Shown: positions 36,584-45,677, numbered from the stretch's first letter. The stretch is 64,000 nucleotides of DNA from Lachnospiraceae bacterium (GCA_029053015.1 JAIDHX010000040.1:1-64000), one strand, 5' to 3'. Notes: generated by a model not told the origin, from the letters alone. Numbers and translations are program-made.

Positions 36584-37870
36584 TCAGCGTTTTGCCAACT
36601 CTTCCGTAATTTCCTCCCATGTTACTTCTTTCTCTGCCATAAGCACCATCATGTGGTAGAGAAAATCAGCAATCTCATATTTTATTTCATTGGCATTCGG
36701 ATTTTTGGCCGCAATGACAATCTCGGTGGCTTCTTCTCCGAGCTTCTTTAATATTTTATCGATACCCTTGTCAAAAAGATAATTGGTATAAGACCCTTCT
36801 TTTGGGTGCACGCGCCTGTCCTGTATGACGGCGAATACCTCTTCAAAAACCTTAAGGGGATTTATCTTTTCTGTCTCCTCTTTTTTCACCACTTCATGAA
36901 AGAAACAGGATTTGGCGCCGGTATGGCATGCCGCGCCTATCTGGGAGACTTTTGCAAGAATGGTGTCCATATCGCAGTCTGCCGTCAGTGCTTTCACATA
37001 CTGATAATGTCCGCTTGTAGCGCCCTTCAGCCATAATTCCTGCCTGCTCCGGCTGTAATAAGTCATTTTACCGGTTCGAAGCGTATTCTCGTAAGCTTCC
37101 TCATTCATATAAGCGACCATCAATACTTCAGAAGTGATATGATCCTGTACGACAACCGGAACAAGGCCCGCTTCATTTGTCTTAAAATCCGCCCATTTAT
37201 AAGCAGCTTCAAGCTGCTCCACCTGAATGCCGTTTTCTTTACACAAATCCTTAAGCGCCAAAAGTTCCTTTACATTACAATTGATGGTATTGCCCGTAAT
37301 GCCCGCCACATTATCGTAGGCCAGAAATTCCAGAAGCTTGTTTAAAGCAAGCTGGTTAATCTGCACAATCAGGGGTAATGTAGTAATTTCCGCCGTCTCA
37401 CGTATCATATGCGCGTTCATCAGCAAAAGACAGGACACATACTTCTCAACAAGCTCCTTGTGTGCATCTATCACTTGATAATCATTGTAAGCTGCAATAA
37501 TTTTGTCCCTGCCGAATTTTAAGGAAACTTCCTCGGTGATGGCAATATTGTCCGGTTTATCATAGTTGAGCACCGCCTTTTTACAGCCGGCATAAAGAAG
37601 TTTCTTAATATCCTCCATCCGATGTACATTGCCTGCGCCGTACACTTCCGTTCCCACACAGTTACAGATTTCCTTTATGATATCCAGTGCCTCTTCATGC
37701 TCTGCATCACCCTCTGACATATCAAAGACAATGAGTCCGTCCACATTGTGCTCGCTGTAATATGCCGCCAGGCGCACTGGATCCGTATCTACGATGGTCA
37801 TATCCTTCAAATTCGTTACCGCATGACCATGGTACAGGTAAATGCACGCTGTAAATTTCTTCGTATTCAT
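36584..37870 (-). CDS. hisI: HisA/HisF-like domain fused to HisI and HisE
   Basis: A 428-residue three-part protein. Residues 1-215 look like a HisA/HisF-type barrel ([29 protein letters not shown]), but the usual VGGGIR glycine loop is YGAGNV, so it is degenerate. Residues about 222-320 are phosphoribosyl-AMP cyclohydrolase HisI ([39 protein letters not shown]), and about 335-428 phosphoribosyl-ATP pyrophosphatase HisE ([37 protein letters not shown]). It thus catalyses histidine steps 2 and 3. Start at 37870 after CAGAGGGA. It is the last gene of the his operon. Confidence 0.9.
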   Translation of the reverse strand: MNTKKFTACIYLYHGHAVTNLKDMTIVDTDPVRLAAYYSEHNVDGLIVFDMSEGDAEHEEALDIIKEICNCVGTEVYGAGNVHRMEDIKKLLYAGCKKAVLNYDKPDNIAITEEVSLKFGRDKIIAAYNDYQVIDAHKELVEKYVSCLLLMNAHMIRETAEITTLPLIVQINQLALNKLLEFLAYDNVAGITGNTINCNVKELLALKDLCKENGIQVEQLEAAYKWADFKTNEAGLVPVVVQDHITSEVLMVAYMNEEAYENTLRTGKMTYYSRSRQELWLKGATSGHYQYVKALTADCDMDTILAKVSQIGAACHTGAKSCFFHEVVKKEETEKINPLKVFEEVFAVIQDRRVHPKEGSYTNYLFDKGIDKILKKLGEEATEIVIAAKNPNANEIKYEIADFLYHMMVLMAEKEVTWEEITEELAKR

Positions 37871-37907
37871 AAATTTATCCCTCTGCCTTCTGCAGCACAA
37901 GCATGCG

Positions 37908-38495
37908 CTACAGACTTCCTTTTGTACTTAAAACGTCCTTAATCCGCCCGTCAAAGCAGAGCGCTTCGTCCAATGCCTTGGCAAATGCCTTGAACATAGC
38001 TTCTGCCATATGATGATTATTTATGCCGGAAAGCATTTTCAAATGCAGGTTCATGCCCGCGCTGTAGGATACGGCATAGAAAAACTCCCGAAACAGTTCA
38101 GTATCCATCTCCCCTATGCGATCCGTGGTAAACGTACATTCATAGCTGAGATAAGGTCTGCCGCAAAGGTCTAAAGCACACAGACATAAGGCGTCGTCCA
38201 TGGGCAGGATACAGGAACCATATCTCTTGATGCCCTTCTTGTCCCCAAAAGCTTCCCTGATGGCATTTCCCAGCACAATACCGGTATCCTCCACCGTGTG
38301 GTGCGCGTCAACCTGAAGGTCTCCCTTCACTTTTATCTGCAAGTCAAACAGTCCATGTTTGGCAAAGCCTTCCAGCATATGGTCAAAAAAGCCGATTCCA
38401 GTACTTACCGTTCCGTTTCCTTCCCCATCCAGTGCAAGGCTTAAGGTAATGTCTGTTTCTTTTGTTTTTCGTGTTATTTCACTGCTGCGTGCCAT
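37908..38495 (-). CDS. hisB: Imidazoleglycerol-phosphate dehydratase
   Basis: A 195-residue monofunctional HisB (no phosphatase part). It has the duplicated manganese-binding motifs [14 protein letters not shown] (about 70-83) and [17 protein letters not shown] (about 165-181), and [14 protein letters not shown]. It dehydrates imidazole-glycerol phosphate. The ATG at 38495 overlaps the hisD end by 17 bases. Confidence 0.96.
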   Translation of the reverse strand: MARSSEITRKTKETDITLSLALDGEGNGTVSTGIGFFDHMLEGFAKHGLFDLQIKVKGDLQVDAHHTVEDTGIVLGNAIREAFGDKKGIKRYGSCILPMDDALCLCALDLCGRPYLSYECTFTTDRIGEMDTELFREFFYAVSYSAGMNLHLKMLSGINNHHMAEAMFKAFAKALDEALCFDGRIKDVLSTKGSL

Positions 38496-39798
38496 AGGAA
38501 TCCTCATTTCTTTCAAATCTTACTTTAATCGAATTTGCATGTGCCGTCAACCCTTCGCTTTCAGCAAAAGCTTCAATGTCCTCATGCGCTTTTAAAAGCG
38601 CTTCCCGCGAATAGGAAATAATGCTGGTTTTCTTCACAAAGTCGTCCACGTTCAGGGGTGAGAAAAATTTTGCAGTGCCATTGGTTGGCAGAATGTGATT
38701 CGGGCCTGCAAAATAGTCTCCCAAAGGCTCGGAAGAATATTCTCCCAAAAAGATTGCACCGGCGTTTTTGATTCTCGTCATCACATCAAAGGGATTTTTT
38801 GTCAAAATTTCAAGGTGCTCGGATGCAATTTCGTTTGCTGCATCTACAGCTTCTTCCATACTTTCTGCCAAAAGAATATAGCCGTAATTAGCAAGTGACG
38901 CGTTGATAATTGCCTTTCGGGACAGCGTTTCGGTAAACTTCTCCACTTCTGCGGATACCGCTTCGGCAAGCGCTTGGGAGGTGGTGATCAGGATAGCCGA
39001 CGCCAGCTCGTCATGTTCAGCCTGAGACAACAGATCTGCCGCCACATATCTCGGATTGGCGGTATCGTCCGCAAGAATCAATATTTCACTGGGGCCTGCA
39101 ATGGAGTCAATACTGACATGTCCATACACAGCCTTTTTCGCGAGCGCTACAAAAATATTGCCGGGGCCCGTAATTTTATCCACCTTGGGAACCAGACCGG
39201 TGCCAAACGCCATCGCCGCAATTGCCTGTGCACCGCCTATTTTATAAATAACATCTACTCCCGCAATGTCAGCGGCAACCAGCGTTCCCGCATTTACTTT
39301 TCCTTCACTGTTGCAAGGCGTTGTCATGATAATCTGTTCCACGCCCGCCACCTTAGCCGGAATCACATTCATCAGCACACTGCTGGGATAAGCCGCCTTT
39401 CCGCCGGGCACATAAACGCCTGCCCGCGAAATGGGAATCATACGCTGCCCTAAAATAGTGCCGTCCGGTTTGGAATCAAACCAGCTTGTGCGGAGTTGCT
39501 TTTCATGAAATATCCGGATGTTTTCCGCCGACCTTCTGTAAACAGCGATTAAATCTTCGTCCAATGCACGATACGCTTCTTGGATTTCTTCCTCCGTCAC
39601 CCGTATATTTTCTGCTGTCAAGTCAAATTTATCGAACTGCTTTGTGTAGGCAAATACCGCCTCATCCCCCTTTTCCCTGACATTCCCTACAATCTCCGCA
39701 ACAGTCGCCTCATACGCGCCGTAATTGGAGGGACTTCTCTTCAAAAGGTTTGTCAGGATATCCTCCTTGGTTTCCTTCGTCAATTTTATTGTTCTCAT
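38479..39798 (-). CDS. hisD: Histidinol dehydrogenase
   Basis: A 439-residue zinc enzyme that oxidises histidinol to histidine in two NAD-dependent steps. PGGKAAYPSSVLMNVIPAKVAGV (partly quoted) near 120, the GPGNIFVALAK segment near 205, and zinc and catalytic segments LSQAEHDE and ASEHLEI with PTNGTAKFFSPL are present. The ATG at 39798 follows AAAGGAG; a TTG at 39819 would place the site inside the gene. Confidence 0.96.
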   Translation of the reverse strand: MRTIKLTKETKEDILTNLLKRSPSNYGAYEATVAEIVGNVREKGDEAVFAYTKQFDKFDLTAENIRVTEEEIQEAYRALDEDLIAVYRRSAENIRIFHEKQLRTSWFDSKPDGTILGQRMIPISRAGVYVPGGKAAYPSSVLMNVIPAKVAGVEQIIMTTPCNSEGKVNAGTLVAADIAGVDVIYKIGGAQAIAAMAFGTGLVPKVDKITGPGNIFVALAKKAVYGHVSIDSIAGPSEILILADDTANPRYVAADLLSQAEHDELASAILITTSQALAEAVSAEVEKFTETLSRKAIINASLANYGYILLAESMEEAVDAANEIASEHLEILTKNPFDVMTRIKNAGAIFLGEYSSEPLGDYFAGPNHILPTNGTAKFFSPLNVDDFVKKTSIISYSREALLKAHEDIEAFAESEGLTAHANSIKVRFERNEDSYGTQQ

Positions 39799-39825
39799 GT
39801 CGTTTATCTCCTTTTTCAACTTCCT

Positions 39826-40482
39826 TTAAGACTGTTTCTGAAGCGCTTCCTTCAGATTCGTTATCAGGCCGGTAATCCGCTCTTTTTCCATCTGCATGCT
39901 TACCTGATTGACAATCATGCGGGCGGACAGCGGACAGATTTCCTCCAGCACGGCAAGTCCGTTTTCATGCAGTGTGGAACCCGTCTCCACAATATCTACA
40001 ATCACATCGGAAAGCCCCACTAAAGGTCCAAGCTCCACAGAGCCATTTAATTTGATAATATCTACCGTCTGATGCTTTTGGTTATAAAAATAATCCTTTG
40101 CAATATTGGGATATTTGCTGGCAACACGGATTCGCTCATGATGCTTTAAAAGCTCCTTGGCATGAGCAGGTCCGCATACGCACATGCGGCATTTGCCGAA
40201 ACCGAAATCCAATACCTCATAAACCCTTCTGTTTTCCTCCATAATGGTATCCTTGCCTGCAACGCCGATATCCGCTGCGCCGTATTCCACATAGGTAGGG
40301 ACATCAGGTCCTTTTGCAAGGAAAAACCGAAGCTTCAAATCTTCATTTACAAAAATCAGTTTGCGGGAATCTTTATCCTTCATCTCTTCGCAGGTAATGC
40401 CAAGTGTCTCAAACAATTCCAGCGTTTTCTTGGCAAGCCTGCCCTTTCCCAGCGCAAATGTTAAATATCCGTCCGTACTCAT
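39826..40482 (-). CDS. hisG: ATP phosphoribosyltransferase, short form
   Basis: A 218-residue HisG of the short type that needs HisZ as regulatory partner; hisZ is directly upstream. It has FALGKGRLAKKTLEL at the N-terminus, ADIGVAGKDTIME near 72, and the PRPP-binding VDIVETGSTLHENGL near 160. It joins ATP and PRPP in the first, feedback-controlled histidine step. Start chosen at 40482 after AGAGGA. Confidence 0.95.
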   Translation of the reverse strand: MSTDGYLTFALGKGRLAKKTLELFETLGITCEEMKDKDSRKLIFVNEDLKLRFFLAKGPDVPTYVEYGAADIGVAGKDTIMEENRRVYEVLDFGFGKCRMCVCGPAHAKELLKHHERIRVASKYPNIAKDYFYNQKHQTVDIIKLNGSVELGPLVGLSDVIVDIVETGSTLHENGLAVLEEICPLSARMIVNQVSMQMEKERITGLITNLKEALQKQS

Positions 40483-40518
40483 TAGTCCTCTCATTCTGCC
40501 GCTCTGCGGCACAAAAAA

Positions 40519-41631
40519 TTATGATATCTTTGTCATAACAACCGAAGCACCTGTTTTTCTCAACTCCTGTGCTTCTTTCAATACCTGTCCGTAGGTTTCA
40601 TCGGTATAGAAAAGCTCTTTTTTCTGCTCGGAAACAGGAATCCCTTTTCCCTGGCGTGACAACGCTTCTAAAATATCATCCACAACCGCGGCAAACCCAA
40701 TTGCCGGCGCATCCTTTCCAAAGTGCAAAAGCAGGGAATCGTACCGTCCTCCCTTTACAATCGGCTCTCCAATGCCATAGGTATACGCCTTAAAAATAAT
40801 GCCGGTGTAATACTGGTATTTGCTGAGCATCCCAAGGTCAAAGGACACATACCCTTCCGTGCCATAAAGGCAAAGCGTCTCGTAAAGCTTTTCCAGATGG
40901 GCAAGCGCCTGCACGGAGCGCTCATTTGACGCCAGCTTTTTTGCTTCTCTCAAGTCTTCAATGCTGCCGTAGGTCTCCATTGTCTTTAAAAACAGACGGC
41001 TGTACTCCTCCGATACGCCTGCCGCCCGCAGAATATCTGCCGCCGCATAGTCATTTTTGGCGGAAATACATTCCCGAAGCCGCAGTTCCGTCTCCTTCGA
41101 CAGCCCGGCTTCCTCGCATAAGCCTTTAAAATACTCCACCTGTCCGATGCTGACCTGAAAATCAGTAAGACCAACATTTAAAAGCGCCTCAATCACAAGA
41201 TTGACCAGCTCCGCGTCTGCTTCCACGGAAGGGTCTCCGATAAGTTCAGCGCCAAGCTGCGTCACCTCCTTCAATTTACCCTGTAAATGGGAAGTGTTGG
41301 TAAACGTATTGCCTATGTAACAAAAACGCAGGGGAACATTTTCCTCCATAAAATACTTTGCCGCACATCGGGCAATGGAAGGCGTAAAATCCGGTCTGAG
41401 AACCAGCGTATCCCCTTCCTTATCAAAAAACTTATACAAATCCTTCGACGCCGTAGTTCCTATCTCATTGGAAAAAACATCAAAATATTCAAAAGTCGGC
41501 GTCTGTATATCCTCATATCCAAAAGAAAGCAGCTTGCCGCGCAGTTTCTCTTCCACCGCAAGCTTTTTCAAATATTCCTTTCCATATATGTCCCTCACGC
41601 CCTCAGGCGTGTGCAGCAAAACCTTGTTCAT
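40519..41631 (-). CDS. hisZ: ATP phosphoribosyltransferase regulatory subunit HisZ
   Basis: A 370-residue HisS-like protein lacking aminoacylation ability; HisZ carries the histidine-sensing function of the HisG-HisZ complex. It begins with MNKVLLHTPEGVRDIYG, and has the class II motif 2-like FRCY-type ENVPLRFCYIGN and the motif 3-like GGRYDSLLLHFG. The ATG at 41631 follows TAGGAGAG by 5 bases. It is the first gene of the his operon. Confidence 0.95.
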   Translation of the reverse strand: MNKVLLHTPEGVRDIYGKEYLKKLAVEEKLRGKLLSFGYEDIQTPTFEYFDVFSNEIGTTASKDLYKFFDKEGDTLVLRPDFTPSIARCAAKYFMEENVPLRFCYIGNTFTNTSHLQGKLKEVTQLGAELIGDPSVEADAELVNLVIEALLNVGLTDFQVSIGQVEYFKGLCEEAGLSKETELRLRECISAKNDYAAADILRAAGVSEEYSRLFLKTMETYGSIEDLREAKKLASNERSVQALAHLEKLYETLCLYGTEGYVSFDLGMLSKYQYYTGIIFKAYTYGIGEPIVKGGRYDSLLLHFGKDAPAIGFAAVVDDILEALSRQGKGIPVSEQKKELFYTDETYGQVLKEAQELRKTGASVVMTKIS

Positions 41632-41715
41632 GAAAACTCTCCTACCTTTATCACTATTCACTTTATCACTTCACCGTGCTACCATAATACCATATTACCA
41701 TGCAAAACTATTGGT

Positions 41716-41744
41716 AGTATACTAAATCCCCCAACCATTGTCAA
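41716..41744 (-). promoter_or_regulatory. Promoter of the histidine operon
   Basis: On the minus strand a perfect TTGACA (41739-41744), 17-base spacer and TATACT (41716-41721), giving a leader of about 80 bases before hisZ. The leader has two copies of AGTGATAAAG but no T-box signature. Confidence 0.85.
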
Positions 41745-41825
41745 GCCCATACATTTTTCCGAAACAGCTTGTCTTCCCGCCTCAGCACAAATCGCCTCTA
41801 ACCCTAGGCAGCACCCACCTGCCAC

Positions 41826-41897
41826 GAGTGCATATTTGTTATGGAGTGCATATTTGTTATAGAGTACATATTTGCCACAGAGTACCTATTTGCCCGT
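41826..41897. repeat. Four tandem 18-base repeats
   Basis: Units begin at 41826, 41844, 41862 and 41880, each of the form GAGTxCxTATTTGxxxxx. Units 1 and 2 differ at one base; units 3 and 4 are more diverged. They lie in the non-coding spacer between hisZ and recU. Confidence 0.9.
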
Positions 41898-41905
41898 CAT
41901 CAGCC

Positions 41906-42034
41906 AGCAGCGCACCCTATGTCTCTTCAGACCGTATAAAAACGCCGGCGCTTAGCGAAGTATTTTTGAGCTTAGCGTCCGCTGCGTTTTTATCCGAGCG
42001 AGAGCGCGTCTGAAGAGACATAGGGTGCGCTGCT
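41906..42034. repeat. Large inverted repeat element (27-base perfect arms)
   Basis: Arms 41906-41932 and 42008-42034 are perfect reverse complements over 27 bases. Inside, a second 10-base pair (41936-41945 and 41984-41993) frames a core with GCTTAGCG twice. The 129-base unit can fold into a long hairpin in DNA or RNA. It resembles a palindromic intergenic or MITE-like element; it codes for nothing I recognise. Confidence 0.9.
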
Positions 42035-42036
42035 AG

Positions 42037-42084
42037 CGTGACTTGCGGCAAATCCAAAATCGTGACTTGCGACAAATCCGAAAT
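42037..42084. repeat. Two tandem 24-base repeats at the recU 3' end
   Basis: Units 42037-42060 and 42061-42084 differ at two positions. The second touches the recU stop codon. Confidence 0.9.
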
Positions 42085-42617
42085 CACTCCCGATCCTCCA
42101 AATCCTTCTTCACCACTTCCAGATAGGGCACCGCCACACCGCTCTTTTTCGGAATGACATAATCCGGATTCAATTCCTCATAGCGGAAGCTTTTCCTGCC
42201 GCCGTTCTTTGCCCTGTTCCAAAAATAGCGGAGCATTTCATAGGGAAGATAGTAAAAAATGTCCCGTTTTGTATAATATATCAGAAAAAAAGCAATGCCC
42301 CCCTGCTTTTCAAACTGCTCCATAAAGCGCACCTGATGCTCGTGAATATTCTGCAGGGCAAAGGTATCCACGGCACATTCCTTGGCGTCGAAACAGATAG
42401 GGATTCCCTGCACTGCCCCGATATAGTCTACCGTACTTTTCTGTTCAAAATAGGCAAGTGTAATGTGACGGTGCTCCTTGTCTATTTTAATCGGTGTAAT
42501 CGGCGTCGGGATTTTTTGAATCAGGGCAAGGCCATTCTCTAAGTATTTTTCATTGGTTCTGTTTATCAGTTCCTCCAGCGTAGAGCCTCGCAATCCTCTG
42601 GAATTCCATGTTGCCAT
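42084..42617 (-). CDS. recU: RecU-type Holliday junction resolvase
   Basis: A 177-residue RecU-like nuclease. The N-terminus WNSRGLRGSTLEELINRTN has the family arginine-rich start; catalytic residues appear in STVDYIGAVQG (Asp) and CFDAKEC (Asp-x-Lys), with FxLxxIHEHQ-type ALQNIHEHQ after them. RecU resolves Holliday junctions in Firmicutes. The start overlaps the end of the upstream pseudouridine synthase by 68 bases, an unusually long overlap. Slightly shorter than Bacillus RecU. Confidence 0.9.
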   Translation of the reverse strand: MATWNSRGLRGSTLEELINRTNEKYLENGLALIQKIPTPITPIKIDKEHRHITLAYFEQKSTVDYIGAVQGIPICFDAKECAVDTFALQNIHEHQVRFMEQFEKQGGIAFFLIYYTKRDIFYYLPYEMLRYFWNRAKNGGRKSFRYEELNPDYVIPKKSGVAVPYLEVVKKDLEDRE

Positions 42618-43659
42618 GCCTGCATACCTCCTTAAAAACCGCCGGAAGCGGCGCTGTAAAGACCCTGCCGCTCAAATCGGCAAAGCCTTCTTTCAGTACG
42701 GGGAACTCTACTCTCGTAGCGTGTAAGAGTTGACAGCGCACGCCGTATTTTTTACGGCAGTCTGCGTTAAATGCTGCATCTCCATACTTCATATCTCCCA
42801 TCACCGGATGCCCGATGGACGCCATATGCGCTCTGATTTGGTGGGGACGCCCCGTAATCAGTTTTACCTCAAGACAGGTGAAGTCGTCCTCGGATGCAAG
42901 CGGTCTGTAAACTGTTTTGACAGCCCTGCCATCCACTCCTATCTGCACCTGATTTTTCTGCTCATCCTTGGAAAGAAAACCGGAAAGTTCGCCTGCTTCA
43001 TCTATTCTTCCTCTGACAATCGTAATGTAATATTTATTGAGCTTTCTGCTGCGAATCAACTCTGACAGCATTTGGCTGCCGGACAGTGAGACGCCGCAGA
43101 GCACGATGCCGCTGGTATTGCGATCCAGACGGTTCTGCACGGACGGATGGAAGGTTTGCAGCGTATTCTCCGAGAGCCTGCCGTTGTGGAGCAGATAGCC
43201 GATAACCCATTCGTTGAGTGATGGCTGTCCGCTGCTGTCCCGCTGCGTCAGCACACCGGCAGGTTTATTTACAGCCAGAATGTTTTTGTCCTCATAAAGA
43301 ATGGTAATGCCTCTGAGTGTGGCATATGCCTCTCTATAAAGCGCAGTTTTATCCTGTTGGCTGGCATAAGTCTCCTTTGTATGCCTTTGCGAAACGATTT
43401 CTGTCTCCGCATGATGCGCCTCTGCACTGCTCATGACTTGACCTGTGAAATGACAAAAGGTTTCGTCCGAAAAAAAGAAAGAGACAGTATCCCCTACTGC
43501 CAGAATTTCTTTTCCTTCTGCTTTTTTTCCGTTCAGCACAATATTTTTCTTGCGCAGCATCTTGTACAGAAAGCCGTTTCCCGCCGCCGGCATAAATTTA
43601 TGGAGAAACTTGTCAAGCCGCTGTCCTGCCTGATTTTCTCCAATTTGAAAAGACTGCAT
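42550..43659 (-). CDS. RluA/RluC-type pseudouridine synthase
   Basis: A 369-residue RluA-superfamily enzyme with an N-terminal S4 domain (about 10-75). The catalytic motif is NRLDRNTSGIVLCG (about residue 192; catalytic Asp in RLDRN), and RPHQIRAHMASIGHP is near 268. An 18-40-residue non-conserved insertion follows the S4 domain (around 80-110). Target uridines are not predictable. Ends inside recU. Confidence 0.88.
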   Translation of the reverse strand: MQSFQIGENQAGQRLDKFLHKFMPAAGNGFLYKMLRKKNIVLNGKKAEGKEILAVGDTVSFFFSDETFCHFTGQVMSSAEAHHAETEIVSQRHTKETYASQQDKTALYREAYATLRGITILYEDKNILAVNKPAGVLTQRDSSGQPSLNEWVIGYLLHNGRLSENTLQTFHPSVQNRLDRNTSGIVLCGVSLSGSQMLSELIRSRKLNKYYITIVRGRIDEAGELSGFLSKDEQKNQVQIGVDGRAVKTVYRPLASEDDFTCLEVKLITGRPHQIRAHMASIGHPVMGDMKYGDAAFNADCRKKYGVRCQLLHATRVEFPVLKEGFADLSGRVFTAPLPAVFKEVCRHGNMEFQRIARLYAGGTDKQNQ

Positions 43660-43668
43660 GATAACCTC

Positions 43669-44256
43669 CTACAAGGCAATACTTTTTAAAGTATCGACAA
43701 TCCCCTGCGTTATTTTTTCCTCCGCATCCGCAGGCGCCCCCATCTGACTGAGTCTTGCCGTATATTTTCGGATATCCTTAAAAATTTTGACAGTAACATG
43801 ATTATAATTGTCAACCTTAAGGCAGGTTGTGATATGTGCGGCACAGTCGGCATCCGAAAGCTTTTCGCTTGGCATATAGCCGATAACGGTATTTTCACAG
43901 ACTGTCATATGCAGCACCGGATAAGTTTTCTCTCTTGTGGTAAAGACCAAATCATACAGGCAGGTAAGCCCGTTCGCTGCCGCTTCTATCTTTTCCGCAT
44001 CGTCCTCGGAAAGGCTTTTATATTTGCCATACATAATGGCGGAAACCAGACTTTTACTGGCAGGCAGACATCCCAAAACGGCAACGATGGTCAAAAGATT
44101 GTTGCGTGTTTTGGTGGCGGCGATACCGGCCGCAAACAGAGAGAGCGAAATCAAAAAGTATATGGCAGTCCGAATTATTTCATACTTTTTCTGACTGTTG
44201 ATATAATTTTTCAGCCCCTTTACCCCCGCTGTGGTGAATAAACGTTTGAAATCCAT
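43669..44256 (-). CDS. Membrane protein of unknown function
   Basis: A 195-residue protein with two adjacent membrane segments at about residues 28-48 and 55-75, a basic N-terminus, and a C-terminal soluble domain of about 110 residues. The soluble part has VIGYMPSEKLSDADCAAHI and a closing amphipathic helix. I recognise no domain. It lies 16 bases after the HD-GYP gene and 9 before the pseudouridine synthase, so it is cotranscribed with both. Confidence 0.7.
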   Translation of the reverse strand: MDFKRLFTTAGVKGLKNYINSQKKYEIIRTAIYFLISLSLFAAGIAATKTRNNLLTIVAVLGCLPASKSLVSAIMYGKYKSLSEDDAEKIEAAANGLTCLYDLVFTTREKTYPVLHMTVCENTVIGYMPSEKLSDADCAAHITTCLKVDNYNHVTVKIFKDIRKYTARLSQMGAPADAEEKITQGIVDTLKSIAL

Positions 44257-44272
44257 CCTGTATCCAGCCTTT

Positions 44273-45586
44273 CTACATTTCAGCTTCCCCGTTCAGAACC
44301 GGCGCAAAGCCATCTGCAATCATTTCCAGCATATACCTGACAATATTTTTGTCAAACTGTGTTCCTGCATGTGCTTTCAGTTCATTGACAACATGATCCA
44401 TTTCCAGCTTGCCGCGGTAGCATCTCGCACTGCTCATGGCGTCAAAGGAATCCGCCACACAGATAATACGGGCAAACAAAGGAATGGCATCGCCGGACAA
44501 TCCGGCAGCATAGCCCTGACCGTCATACCTTTCATGATGATACATAGCGCCTTCTGCAATCCCCGGAATGGAATTGAAGTCCTTTAAAATGTCACCTCCG
44601 ATTACAACATGCTGCTTGATGCACTCGCGCTCTTCAGCAGTCAGCGCCCCCGGTTTTGTCAGTATGGAGTCGGTAATGCCTATTTTCCCAATATCATGCA
44701 GCAATGCTATGTAATACAACTGTCGGCAGGTTTCTTCATCCATATTCATCCGTCGGGCGATTTCCCTTGCATAATAAGCAACCCTCTGGGAATGACCTCT
44801 CGTATACTCATCCTTTGCATCGATAATATTGGCAAAGGTTTTCAGCGACTGTTCGATAATTCGGCGGTCTGCTTCCTGACGCAGATTATATTTTCTGATT
44901 CTGATACTGGAAACAGCATATGCCAAATCGGCAATAAAAAGTGCAAACAGAAATATGCTTAAAACCCAAAACAACGGATGCTGCCAAAGCTTGTTTTCCC
45001 TGTAGAAAATAATGGCGCAGTCCTCCACATGAAAGGTAGAGTTCTTGGGCGTCATAAGTATAAAGCCAAAGGAAATATCAGCATCCACCTCTATGATCTG
45101 GTTATAATCAAGCGGCTGTACGGTAATGATGTCGTTTTCGTAGGTACATTCGCCGCTCCAATAGCTGTCCAGACGGCTTCCCTCCGGCACTCTTAGCAGC
45201 ATTGTCCAGTTCAGTATGTCTTTTGCCGAATCATTGTAAAAAACAAAGTCATACTGTGCGCCGACAATCATATTTGCTTCATTCTCCATCCACTGCTTTG
45301 CAATACTGACCTCCAGCCGGCATTTCGGATTTGCCAGAAATGACGCATCTACTTGTGCAAGCCCGTCCGCATACTTTTCCCGACATTCCTCCACAGACAG
45401 GGATACACTCTCCTCATCCAAAAGATCGGAAGCCTTTTCTTCCTCTTCGATTTCATTCCGACAAAAAGCATAAAAAGGCTGTTTCTCCATATGCTGTAAA
45501 TAAGAAAAAAGCGTAAGACCGATTATCAGCACTGCCAATATGGAAAAAAGGTTTATCATAAGTAGTTTGTTTTTTCTGTGAAACAT
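44273..45586 (-). CDS. HD-GYP-type phosphodiesterase with extracytoplasmic CBM2-like domain
   Basis: A 437-residue membrane protein. TM1 at about 9-28, an external part of about 175 residues, TM2 at about 207-228, then a cytoplasmic HD-GYP domain. The outside part has DILNWTMLLRVPEGSRLDSYW and YNQIIEVDADISFGF (quoted in part), the pattern of family 2 carbohydrate-binding modules. The catalytic region has GHSQRVAYYA, LLHDIGKIGI, HHERYDGQGYAAGL; the expected GYP is GYA. HD-GYP enzymes cut cyclic dinucleotides. It has its own promoter. Confidence 0.85.
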   Translation of the reverse strand: MFHRKNKLLMINLFSILAVLIIGLTLFSYLQHMEKQPFYAFCRNEIEEEEKASDLLDEESVSLSVEECREKYADGLAQVDASFLANPKCRLEVSIAKQWMENEANMIVGAQYDFVFYNDSAKDILNWTMLLRVPEGSRLDSYWSGECTYENDIITVQPLDYNQIIEVDADISFGFILMTPKNSTFHVEDCAIIFYRENKLWQHPLFWVLSIFLFALFIADLAYAVSSIRIRKYNLRQEADRRIIEQSLKTFANIIDAKDEYTRGHSQRVAYYAREIARRMNMDEETCRQLYYIALLHDIGKIGITDSILTKPGALTAEERECIKQHVVIGGDILKDFNSIPGIAEGAMYHHERYDGQGYAAGLSGDAIPLFARIICVADSFDAMSSARCYRGKLEMDHVVNELKAHAGTQFDKNIVRYMLEMIADGFAPVLNGEAEM

Positions 45587-45677
45587 TCTTTTTCTCCCAA
45601 GGCACTTCTATGGCAAAATGACAAAACGCCAATCTGCACTTTGGACTGTACAAAACAGCCGTTCTCTTTTCGTATCC

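Noticed and set aside
38974..39453. A 159-codon plus-strand open frame
   Set aside because: Antisense to hisD and without protein-like composition.
41631..41744. T-box riboswitch upstream of hisZ
   Set aside because: The expected AGGGTGGNACCGCG antiterminator sequence is absent in the leader on the minus strand.
41826..41897. CRISPR array
   Set aside because: The 18-base units are directly adjacent with no unique spacers and no cas genes are near.
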